Positions 55,279-64,000 of a DNA stretch of 64,000 nucleotides are shown piece by piece. Location of the stretch: assembly GCF_900199725.1 (NCBI RefSeq), contig NZ_LT904902.1, forward strand, positions 1,045,401 through 1,109,400. The letters run 5' to 3'. Source of the DNA: Cytobacillus massiliigabonensis. GTDB lineage: Bacteria; Bacillota; Bacilli; Bacillales; Cytobacillaceae. The notes under the pieces were generated by a model. The model was not told the origin of the DNA and searched no databases. It saw nothing but the letters and a program-made list of their open reading frames with translations. Within the stretch, counting starts at the first letter, position 1. Each line of letters opens with the position of its first letter. The translations under genes were made by a program, and so were the position numbers.

Positions 55279-56396
55279 ACGGTTACAACCTCTTGTCTCT
55301 TTTCTAGTTCCGCAGATTTGATTAATTTTCCTGAATCGGCATCAAAGAATAAAAGGAATTCCGGCAGAAGCTGTACAGGTACATTCTGTCCAAAATTAAT
55401 TGACCATTGTCCAGGCCATTTTGCCGTCCACACCTCAGAACCGACATCAAAGGCAATCGAGGTTTCATTTCCTAACTGCTCAACATTGACTGCCTCTAGA
55501 TAGTAGATGTTCTCTTTTTTCGATAGAGCAGGTGTCAGATGTTCTGCACGAATGCCGACTTTTAAATTCCGATTCCTGGGAATACCCAGGAAAACAGAAG
55601 GGTCTACTGGAATATGTATCTGGTTTTCTATTATTAGACGTTTGCCATTTTCAGAGAAAACAGAGTTCCCTATATTCATTTTTGGGGAACCGATAAAAGA
55701 AGCGACGAATAAGTTTGCAGGTTCATTATAGAGTGTAATAGGTTTGCCTACTTGCTGAATCTGACCATCATCTAGCACCATGATCCGATCACCCATTGTC
55801 ATCGCTTCCACTTGATCATGAGTCACATAAATCATCGTCAATCCTAGCCTTTTTTGCAGCCTGCGGATTTCTACCCGCATATTAGCCCGAAGCTTCGCAT
55901 CTAAATTTGACAACGGCTCATCCATTAAACAAAGCGGTGCATGACTGACAACCGAACGGCCAAGTGCAACCCGTTGTCTCTGCCCGCCCGAAAGTTCTCG
56001 TGGCTTCCGATTCAATAGCTCAGTAAGTCCCAACATTTCTGCAGCTTCTTTAAGTCTTCTCTGCTGTTCTTGTTTATCTACTTTCCGGCCTTTTAGGCCA
56101 AAGAGAATATTCTCTTTAACCGTTAAATGCGGATATAAGGCATAATTTTGGAAGACCATTGATAAATTCCGATCTTTCGGAGGAAGATGGTTCACGGTCT
56201 GACCGTTTATTTTCAAGAAACCTCCCGAAATATCCTCAAGTCCAGCAATCATTCTAAGCAATGTGCTCTTTCCTGAACCAGAAGGACCAACAAGAACAAA
56301 AAATTCTCCTTCTTCAATCGATAGATTAATTCCATTCAATACATCTTTTTGCTTATCGTATGATTTAGAAATATTGATCAGTTCTATCTGACTCAT
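55275..56396 (-). CDS. ugpC: UgpC, ABC transporter ATPase
   Basis: 373 residues. Walker [10 protein letters not shown] near 37-45, Q loop [13 protein letters not shown], signature [13 protein letters not shown], Walker [13 protein letters not shown] and the H loop [13 protein letters not shown] are all intact. A C-terminal TOBE-like regulatory domain (about 240-370) follows. The ribosome site is AAAGGAGGGGG. First gene of the operon; a PhoP-type box lies 65-103 nt upstream of its start. Confidence 0.94.
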   Translation of the reverse strand: MSQIELINISKSYDKQKDVLNGINLSIEEGEFFVLVGPSGSGKSTLLRMIAGLEDISGGFLKINGQTVNHLPPKDRNLSMVFQNYALYPHLTVKENILFGLKGRKVDKQEQQRRLKEAAEMLGLTELLNRKPRELSGGQRQRVALGRSVVSHAPLCLMDEPLSNLDAKLRANMRVEIRRLQKRLGLTMIYVTHDQVEAMTMGDRIMVLDDGQIQQVGKPITLYNEPANLFVASFIGSPKMNIGNSVFSENGKRLIIENQIHIPVDPSVFLGIPRNRNLKVGIRAEHLTPALSKKENIYYLEAVNVEQLGNETSIAFDVGSEVWTAKWPGQWSINFGQNVPVQLLPEFLLFFDADSGKLIKSAELEKRQEVVTV

Positions 56397-56460
56397 ACTC
56401 GCCCCCTCCTTTCTAAATACAGGATTATTAAAGCATAGTTTTTTTCAAAAAACCCACATT

Positions 56461-56499
56461 TTACAGATTACTTACAGTTAATTTACATTCAATTTATGA
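56461..56499 (-). promoter_or_regulatory. PhoP-type box upstream of ugpC
   Basis: Four direct repeats TTACAG, TTACAG, TTACAT and TTATGA start at 56461, 56472, 56483 and 56494, exactly 11 nt apart, the spacing of Bacillus PhoP boxes. They read on the strand opposite ugpC. A TATGCT -10 candidate (56432-56437) places them at about -36 to -74. Confidence 0.7.
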
Positions 56500-56569
56500 T
56501 GCAATAACTTTAATCGAAAAAATTAACATAGGTATTACATATTTAAGGAACGAACCGTCCATTACTTAA

Positions 56570-56607
56570 AAAACAAAAAACGTTCCTTACAAAGCGTAAG
56601 AAACGTT
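56570..56607 (-). terminator. Terminator after thiC and the small zinc-ribbon gene
   Basis: On the minus strand CGTTTCTTAC-GCTTT-GTAAGGAACG pairs almost fully, and TTTTTTGTTTTTT follows. Confidence 0.85.
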
Positions 56608-56790
56608 GATTTTACTGCACTTCTAACTTTCAATATTATATATATTATCCAATTTATCATCGATAGTGTTGATCAATAATCAATCATTAAGCTAGATGAA
56701 GTTATTATGAATAAAAAATGTTACAACCAAATAATGGCAAGGTTTTTCTATGGATTCTTTTAGCTTTGTCCCTTATGAGTCTTTTAATTA

Positions 56791-58931
<2,141 letters not shown>

Positions 58932-58935
58932 CTAA

Positions 58936-59024
58936 CTTCCCCACGCTGGTATGAACCAGATCAGGTCCCAAGAGTCAAGAAACTTCAACGTGTTCCTTTC
59001 TCAGCCCAACTTATTGGACTCCCC
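58936..59024 (-). ncRNA. TPP riboswitch upstream of thiC
   Basis: On the minus strand the aptamer starts GGGGAGTCC and has GGGCTGAGAAAG, then ACCTGATCTGGTTCATACCA, then GCGTGGGGAAG, the universal THI-element core. With TPP bound, the downstream hairpin would form and thiC would be off. Confidence 0.96.
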
Positions 59025-59297
59025 TAGTTATTTCTATTCAATTCGATCTTAGTATACAGGTAATTCTACTAAAAGAAAAGGAAAATTTTGAAAATGAAAA
59101 TAAGGGGATGAGACTGCGCATGACGAATATTTATCTGAATTAAACACCTATAAATATCCATTCTTTAAAGGTTATGCTTCCAAGATATAGTATCATATTT
59201 TGACTGACATGATAAAAAATAATTTGACATTTCTTACAAAGGTGCTAACATAATCGATGTAAAATCATAATAAAAAAATAAAATTTGAAGTTTATCC

Positions 59298-59387
59298 GCT
59301 AGAGGTGCCTTTTTTAAAAGGCTGAGATTGAAGTTTTACTTCGGGACTCTATGAACCTGATCTGGATCATACCAGCGTAGGGAAGTG
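59298..59387 (+). ncRNA. TPP riboswitch upstream of tenI-thiOSGF
   Basis: CTAGAGGTGCC, GGCTGAGATTG and AACCTGATCTGGATCATACC followed by AGCGTAGGGAAG are the conserved TPP-aptamer parts. It is separate from and divergent to the thiC riboswitch. Confidence 0.96.
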
Positions 59388-59427
59388 GGACTGTGATTTT
59401 TGATGAATTTTTTTATTTTCAAATTTC

Positions 59428-59466
59428 AAACCACTTTCTTAATTTGAGGAAGTGGTTTTTTGTTTT
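59428..59466 (+). terminator. Terminator of the tenI operon riboswitch
   Basis: AACCACTTTC pairs with GAGGAAGTGGTT and is followed by TTTTTTGTTTTT, about 40 nt after the aptamer. Confidence 0.88.
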
Positions 59467-59494
59467 TACTTTTAGCGGAAATCTTCTGAAGGGA

Positions 59495-60136
59495 GTGCCT
59501 TGTATTTTCAAAGATAAAGAGTTGCATATCATATCCAATGGGAAGATGCCGATTGAAAATTTCAGAGAAATAATGATGGATATCCACCCCTATGTAACAG
59601 CCATTCATTTACGGGAAAAACAAAAAACAGCAAAAGAACTATTTCATGAAGTCCAACTTTTAACTTCTGCAAATATCCCACGAACAAAGATTATGATTAA
59701 TGATCGCTTGGATGTTGCATTAGTTGCAAAGGCCAGAGGAGTCCAATTAGCCTTCCACAGTTTAGAACCAGCAAGTGTGAAAGAAAATTTCCCTCTACTC
59801 CGGGTTGGACGATCCATTCATTCCTACGAAGAAGCGGTAGATGCAAAAATAAATGGGGCAGATTATGTGATTTACGGTCACATATTCTCAACACAATCAA
59901 AACTAGGGATGTCTCCTAAAGGATTAGAAGAACTTTCTAGGCTTACAAAACTAGACATTCCGGTAATTGCAATTGGAGGTATTACACCAGAGAATACAGC
60001 AGAGGTACTTCGTGCAGGTGCATCAGGGATTGCGGTTATGTCGGGTATTTTAGATGCAAGCGATCCATTGGCAGCTGTTAAGTCTTACATATATGAATTA
60101 AAAGATGGGGATGGAAAAAGTGAAAAATATATTTGA
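59495..60136 (+). CDS. tenI: TenI, thiazole tautomerase
   Basis: 213 residues if it starts at the GTG at 59495. The TenI/ThiE barrel is clear: TAIHLREKQKTAKEL, KIMINDRLDVALVAKARGVQ, VGRSIHSYEEAVDAKINGAD, YVIYGHIF and IPVIAIGGITPENTAEVLRA. It lacks features that set ThiE apart and sits with thiO, so it is called TenI, which aromatises the thiazole. The start is uncertain: AAGGGAG (59489-59495) would best serve an ATT at 59504, and GTG overlaps that site. The stop overlaps thiO by about 30 nt. Confidence 0.85.
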   Translation: MPCIFKDKELHIISNGKMPIENFREIMMDIHPYVTAIHLREKQKTAKELFHEVQLLTSANIPRTKIMINDRLDVALVAKARGVQLAFHSLEPASVKENFPLLRVGRSIHSYEEAVDAKINGADYVIYGHIFSTQSKLGMSPKGLEELSRLTKLDIPVIAIGGITPENTAEVLRAGASGIAVMSGILDASDPLAAVKSYIYELKDGDGKSEKYI

Positions 60137-61250
60137 TGTGGTCATACTTGGTGGAGGAATTATCGGGTCTTCCATTGCTTATCATCTTTCAAAAATGGGA
60201 AGAAAAGTTGTCATCATTGAGAAAGAGCAATTAGCTTGCCAAGCTTCAAGCGCTGCTGCAGGAATGCTGGCTACACAAGCAGAAATGGAACAAGATGGTC
60301 CGTTACTCCAGTTAGCCCTAAAAAGCCAAGCAATGTTTCATCTTCTCTCAAGTGAATTATTGGAATATACAGGAATGGATATTGAGTTTGTAAATAAAGG
60401 AATGCTGAAAGTTGCGGAAACAGAGGAAATTGCATCCGATTTAAAAAAACAGGTTACCTATCAAAGAAATTGGGATCCTGCAATTACATGGCTTGATTTT
60501 AAGGAATTGCATGAAATGGAAGTATCCCTATCCCCAAGCATAGCAGGAGCGATGTTTCTGCCTAACGATGGCCATGTACATTCGGAAAAGTTATCGAAAG
60601 CATTCACACAAGCAGCAGTCTATTTTGGAGCCGAGATCCGTGAACATACGGAAGCCATTTCATTTATTTATGAAAATGATCAGGTTAATGGGGTTAAAAC
60701 AACTAAAGGGGTTATACACAGCAATCAGATTGTCATTGCCGCCGGGGCATGGTCCGCTCAATTAATGCAAGAATCCGGATTCAAAATAAATATGTATCCA
60801 ATTAAAGGAGAATGCTTTTCTGTCAAACCTAATAAGACATTGATCAATACAACAATTTTTTCCGACAAGCGTTGTTACTTAGTACCAAAGCAGAATGGGG
60901 AAATCTATATTGGCGCTACCATGATTGAACATACTTTTGATCAAACAGTAACACCTTTAGGGATTGCAAGTTTAATCCAAAGAGCCACACAACTTATTCC
61001 CGAATTAAATGAGGCCTCATGGGAGCGCGTGTGGTCTGGAATCCGACCGCAGACAGCAGATGGTATGCCATACATTGGCGAACATCCAAATTGGAAGGGA
61101 TTATATGTTGCAGCAGGGCATTTTCGAAATGGAATTCTATTAAGCCCAATTACAGGGAAATTAGTAGCTGAGCTTTTAACAGGTACATTACTAGATCAAA
61201 CGCTTCTCTCAGCATTTCATTTAGAAAGACATCAAGAAACCATTGTGTAG
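60105..61250 (+). CDS. thiO: ThiO, glycine oxidase
   Basis: About 381 residues, starting at 60105, 60111 or 60120 (all in frame inside tenI). The FAD fold is VVILGGGIIGSSIAYHLSKM near 10-30 (GxGxxG), followed by SSAAAGMLATQAE, PIKGECFSV and AAGHFRNGILLSPITGKL near the C-terminus. It oxidises glycine to the imine needed for the thiazole ring, the aerobic alternative to ThiH. Coupled to tenI by overlap. Confidence 0.93.
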   Translation: MGMEKVKNIFDVVILGGGIIGSSIAYHLSKMGRKVVIIEKEQLACQASSAAAGMLATQAEMEQDGPLLQLALKSQAMFHLLSSELLEYTGMDIEFVNKGMLKVAETEEIASDLKKQVTYQRNWDPAITWLDFKELHEMEVSLSPSIAGAMFLPNDGHVHSEKLSKAFTQAAVYFGAEIREHTEAISFIYENDQVNGVKTTKGVIHSNQIVIAAGAWSAQLMQESGFKINMYPIKGECFSVKPNKTLINTTIFSDKRCYLVPKQNGEIYIGATMIEHTFDQTVTPLGIASLIQRATQLIPELNEASWERVWSGIRPQTADGMPYIGEHPNWKGLYVAAGHFRNGILLSPITGKLVAELLTGTLLDQTLLSAFHLERHQETIV

Positions 61251-61261
61251 GAGGTATTGTA

Positions 61262-61465
61262 ATGGAAGTTGTCTTAAACGGTCGGTTAATCCAATTACCG
61301 GAAAATGTTGTATATATTGCAGATGTTCTCAAGTATTATGACATTCAAGATAAAATCGTAATCGTGGAAGTAAATGGGGTAATAATACCGAAACTAGAAC
61401 ACCAGAATACGAGAGTATCAGATAAAGATCAAATAGAAATAGTCCACTTTGTAGGAGGCGGTTGA
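61262..61465 (+). CDS. thiS: ThiS, sulfur carrier
   Basis: 67 residues with a beta-grasp pattern ([20 protein letters not shown]) and a Gly-Gly C-terminus ([10 protein letters not shown]), the site that becomes thiocarboxylate. GGAGG precedes the ATG. It gives the sulfur used by ThiG. Confidence 0.94.
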   Translation: MEVVLNGRLIQLPENVVYIADVLKYYDIQDKIVIVEVNGVIIPKLEHQNTRVSDKDQIEIVHFVGGG

Positions 61466-61466
61466 T

Positions 61467-62234
61467 ATGTTAAAAATTGGTCCATTATCCTTTCAATCTC
61501 GTTTATTATTAGGAACGGGAAAGTATCTAAACTTTGAACTCCAAAAAAAAGCGTTGGAAGTATCTGAAGCGGAGATCCTTACATTTGCAGTTAGACGAAT
61601 GAATATTTTTGAAGCGAGTCAGCCCAATTTATTAGAACAGCTAGACACCAACAAATATACACTTTTACCTAATACAGCAGGAGCAAAAACTGCTGTAGAG
61701 GCTATCAGAATAGCAAAATTAGCGAAAGCATCAGGCCTGTGCGATATGATTAAAGTGGAAGTAATTGGATGTGACCGAACATTACTTCCTGATCCAATTG
61801 AAACCTTAAAGGCAACAGAGGAATTAATAAAGGAAGGATTTATTGTCCTTCCATATACCTCAGATGATGTGATTTTAGCTAGGAGGCTTCAAGAAGTTGG
61901 CTGTCATGCGGTCATGCCAGGGGCCTCACCTATAGGATCCGGTCAAGGTATCATCAATCCATTAAACCTTAGTTTCATCATTGAACAAGCCCAGGTGCCT
62001 GTTATTGTAGATGCTGGTATAGGAACACCTTCCGATGCTGCGTTGGCAATGGAAATGGGCGCCGATGGCGTATTATTAAATACAGCAGTGTCAGGGGCTA
62101 CAGATCCGGTAAAAATGGCTAAAGCTATGAAGCTGGCGATTGAAGCAGGCCGCTTAGGTTTTGAAGCAGGCAGAATCGAAAAAAGAAAATATGCAACTGC
62201 AAGCAGTCCACAGGAAGGAATGAGTATTGGGTGA
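61467..62234 (+). CDS. thiG: ThiG, thiazole synthase
   Basis: 255 residues, one nt after thi[37 protein letters not shown] (Schiff-base Lys) and [16 protein letters not shown] with [20 protein letters not shown] are the ThiG barrel motifs. It joins deoxyxylulose phosphate, dehydroglycine and ThiS sulfur. The stop overlaps thiF by 4 nt. Confidence 0.96.
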   Translation: MLKIGPLSFQSRLLLGTGKYLNFELQKKALEVSEAEILTFAVRRMNIFEASQPNLLEQLDTNKYTLLPNTAGAKTAVEAIRIAKLAKASGLCDMIKVEVIGCDRTLLPDPIETLKATEELIKEGFIVLPYTSDDVILARRLQEVGCHAVMPGASPIGSGQGIINPLNLSFIIEQAQVPVIVDAGIGTPSDAALAMEMGADGVLLNTAVSGATDPVKMAKAMKLAIEAGRLGFEAGRIEKRKYATASSPQEGMSIG

Positions 62235-63250
62235 ATCAGAGGTACTCACGACAAGAGCTATTTTCACCGATTGGAAAAGATGGGCAGCAACAGATTTCCG
62301 ATAAGCATGTACTCATCATAGGAGCAGGAGCTCTCGGTACAAGTAGTTCTGAAGCATTGGTCCGTGCTGGAATTGGCAAACTAACTATTGTTGACCGTGA
62401 TTACGTGGAATGGAGTAATTTACAGCGGCAACAATTATATACAGAAGAAGATGCCAAATCACGAATTCCAAAGGCCATTGCAGCCCAAAAACGCTTATCA
62501 TCAGTTAACTCAACTGTTGAAATTCAGGCAATTATTGCGGATGCTTCAGCCCGAGAACTTGAAGAATGGGCTAAGAACGTGGATCTTATCATTGATGCAA
62601 CCGATAATTTTGAAACAAGAATGATCATAAATGATATATCACAAAAGATGGGTGTTCCATGGATTTATGGGGCTTGCGTTGGAAGCTATGGCATTACCTG
62701 CACATTTATTCCTGAAAAAACACCTTGTCTTTCTTGTTTACTTGAAACCGTTCCAATAGGTGGATTAACTTGTAACACAGCAGGAATAATTAGTCCCGCT
62801 GTTCAAATGGTTGTAGCATATCAAATAAGTGAAGCATTGAAAATCTTAGTCGGCGATTTCGGTTCAATCCGAAATAAACTTATTTCATTTGATTTATGGA
62901 AAAATCAATATAGTACTATACAGGTAGATAAGCTAAAAAGAGAGGATTGCCCTTCGTGTGGAAATAACCGTTCCTACCCTTATTTATTATTTGAAAATCA
63001 AACGAAGACAGCAGTCCTTTGTGGAAGAGATTCTGTTCAGATTCGGCCCTCTTTTCTAACAGTGCGTGATTTGCCTGCTTTAGAAAAACTATTGGCTAAA
63101 AAAAGAGGAACAATCCAGCGAAATCCTTATCTTTTATCCTATACAGCAGATCCTTACCGATTAGTTTTTTTTAAGGATGGAAGAGTACTGGTTCATGGAA
63201 CAAAAGATATCTCCGAAGCAAAGGCACTATACAATCAATACTTGGGCTAA
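62231..63250 (+). CDS. thiF: ThiF, ThiS adenylyltransferase
   Basis: 339 residues from a GTG overlapping thiG. The E1-like core is [36 protein letters not shown] and [20 protein letters not shown]. Zinc Cys pairs are CLSCLLE near 174 and CPSCG near 239. A C-terminal extension (about 255-339) is of the kind seen in Bacillus ThiF. It adenylates ThiS for sulfur transfer. No thiD follows, unlike in B. subtilis. Confidence 0.95.
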   Translation: MNQRYSRQELFSPIGKDGQQQISDKHVLIIGAGALGTSSSEALVRAGIGKLTIVDRDYVEWSNLQRQQLYTEEDAKSRIPKAIAAQKRLSSVNSTVEIQAIIADASARELEEWAKNVDLIIDATDNFETRMIINDISQKMGVPWIYGACVGSYGITCTFIPEKTPCLSCLLETVPIGGLTCNTAGIISPAVQMVVAYQISEALKILVGDFGSIRNKLISFDLWKNQYSTIQVDKLKREDCPSCGNNRSYPYLLFENQTKTAVLCGRDSVQIRPSFLTVRDLPALEKLLAKKRGTIQRNPYLLSYTADPYRLVFFKDGRVLVHGTKDISEAKALYNQYLG

Positions 63251-63282
63251 AATGTTAGTACTAAACTAATTAAAAGGATAGT

Positions 63283-63331
63283 GTGCCTGACCCGATATTT
63301 TAAAGTTTTTAACGTATCTCGGGTCAGGCAC
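63283..63331. repeat. Inverted repeat with a TGCCTGACCC core
   Basis: GTGCCTGACCCGA (63283-63295) and TCGGGTCAGGCAC (63319-63331) form a 13-bp stem. A related GGTGCCTGTCACTCC lies at about 63376. Motifs of this kind recur between Bacillaceae genes. It may end the thi transcript. Confidence 0.6.
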
Positions 63332-63540
63332 CATGCATGCCGCCATTTTTTACTACAGCAAGACAATTAAGAGAAGGTGCCTGTCACTCCCTGAAGAATC
63401 TTGATTCACAAGATAGATTCCTTACAAATATAAAAGGAGTTCCTCGATAGTTCACAGAACTATCGAGAAGTTCGTTTTCTAATGAATAGTATCCTTGAAA
63501 TGCGCAGCAATTGAGATAATTATTATTAACAAAAAAATAA

Positions 63541-63584
63541 AAAACACCCATAAACGCTGAGTTAACAACGTTTGTGGGTGTTTT
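63541..63584. terminator. Strong bidirectional hairpin
   Basis: AAAACACCCATAAACG and CGTTTGTGGGTGTTTT pair with one mismatch around a 12-nt loop, A and T runs on both sides. It sits between the thi operon and the tRNA fragment and would end the tRNA transcript. Confidence 0.8.
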
Positions 63585-63616
63585 ACTTTCATTAAAACGG
63601 ACGTAAATAGTTCTCA

Positions 63617-63676
63617 TGATACCGGTGGTCGGGGTCGAACCGACACTCCAGAAGGAACACGATTTTGAGTCGTGCT
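63617..63676 (-). tRNA. 3' half of tRNA-Leu(CAA), probable attachment site
   Basis: On the minus strand the anticodon arm CACGA-CTCAAAA-TCGTG has anticodon CAA, followed by a variable arm, the T arm GTCGGTTCGACCCCGAC and the 3' acceptor strand CACCGGTA. CCA is replaced by TCA. The sequence upstream of the anticodon arm does not form a D arm or the 5' acceptor strand, so only about 60 nt of the gene remain. This is the form of an attachment-site copy left when an element integrates into a tRNA 3' end; the element would lie to the right. Confidence 0.75.
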
Positions 63677-63804
63677 ACGAAAAACATACGTTAATTATTC
63701 CGTTCAAACGCCGTCATCATTGGCGTTAGATCGTTTCGGCAAATCAATCGCCATAAATAGGCGAATACGACCGTGTCAGATTAACGCAATTATATCATGT
63801 ATCG

Positions 63805-64000
63805 CTAATCTTCGACAACCCTCACGTCAACCACGTCCGCCATGCTCACACGCTCTATCAATCCGTTTGCTAGTTTTACGCGAAACTGTTGCGCAATCAT
63901 ATCAACGTACTTCACCCACCCGTTTACTTTCGAAAATCTTCCCGCAGTCCACACCGTAAATTCCACCGGCAAGTTGAACTCCATGGCGAAATCGACGCGC
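63805..64000 (-). CDS. YolD-like protein, N-terminus cut by the window edge
   Basis: About 65 codons are seen, ending in VVDVRVVED and TAG. MEFNLPVEFTVWTAGRFSKV, NGWVKYVDMIAQQFRVKLAN and GLIERVSMADVVDV have the YolD pattern (a strand pair, then a VDI-type end). YolD-like genes usually accompany UvrX-type polymerase genes in prophages and integrative elements. Codons such as GCG, CGC and GTG are more frequent than in the thi genes. The gene lies just inside the element side of the tRNA fragment. Confidence 0.62.
   Translation of the reverse strand, partial: RVDFAMEFNLPVEFTVWTAGRFSKVNGWVKYVDMIAQQFRVKLANGLIERVSMADVVDVRVVED

Noticed and set aside
63384..63617. Minus-strand frame of 77 residues before the tRNA fragment
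   Set aside because: Spans a strong bidirectional hairpin and has low-complexity composition; no ribosome site.
63672..63959. Plus-strand frame of 95 residues at the right edge
   Set aside because: Antisense to the YolD-like gene and the tRNA fragment; reading is Arg/Ser/Pro-rich noise.

Overview
The window reads as chromosomal DNA of a low-GC, endospore-forming Bacillaceae member (Bacillus sensu lato). The support is strong GGAGG-type ribosome sites, many TTG and GTG starts, B. subtilis-like families (YrvL, YhfM-like, YbcF/YbcI, RDD, DUF3231), an Fnr box of the Bacillus type, a PhoP-type direct-repeat box, two TPP riboswitches and a yybP-ykoY manganese riboswitch. No species is claimed.

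Layout. 1-1.6 kb: an ECF sigma factor running off the left edge and its YCII partner. 1.8-7.3 kb: small membrane proteins, an adenine deaminase remnant with most of its middle deleted, an EcsB-like permease, a DUF3231 protein and an RDD-DUF1963 pair. 7.5-12.9 kb: an inorganic-carbon uptake operon (dabB-dabA) followed by a carbonic-anhydrase-like protein lacking the metal ligands and a DUF2294 protein. 13-17.3 kb: broken or atypical small membrane genes, a multi-hairpin repeat, a manganese riboswitch ahead of a protein-kinase-like gene, and a PAS gene of foreign-looking codon use. 17.5-28.5 kb: a respiratory patch with qNor (norB) under an Fnr box and nosD-nosL-nosY-nosF without nosZ, separated by an XRE/DUF2178 pair, a tandem GNAT protein, YrvL and a second DUF3231 protein. 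28.8-49.8 kb: mostly regulators, envelope proteins and families of unknown function: a sigma/anti-sigma fusion, two AraC proteins, a GGDEF-EAL protein, a caspase-like protein in a four-gene cluster, a basic CxCxxC protein behind an attenuator-like leader, and an OmpA-like pair. 50-56.5 kb: ugpC-A-E-B and two glycerophosphodiester phosphodiesterases, probably one Pho-controlled phosphate-scavenging unit. 56.6-63.3 kb: thiamine synthesis with divergent TPP riboswitches (thiC plus a small coupled zinc-ribbon gene; tenI-thiO-thiS-thiG-thiF). 63.6-64 kb: the 3' half of a tRNA-Leu(CAA) and a YolD-like gene of different composition, which I read as the edge of an integrated element that continues to the right.

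The points most worth a second look are the leader-peptide and hairpin arrangement at 41.04-41.42 kb, the manganese riboswitch ahead of a kinase-like gene, nos maturation genes without nosZ, the small gene coupled to thiC, and the tRNA-Leu fragment. All family calls come from reading translations by eye; no database search was run.
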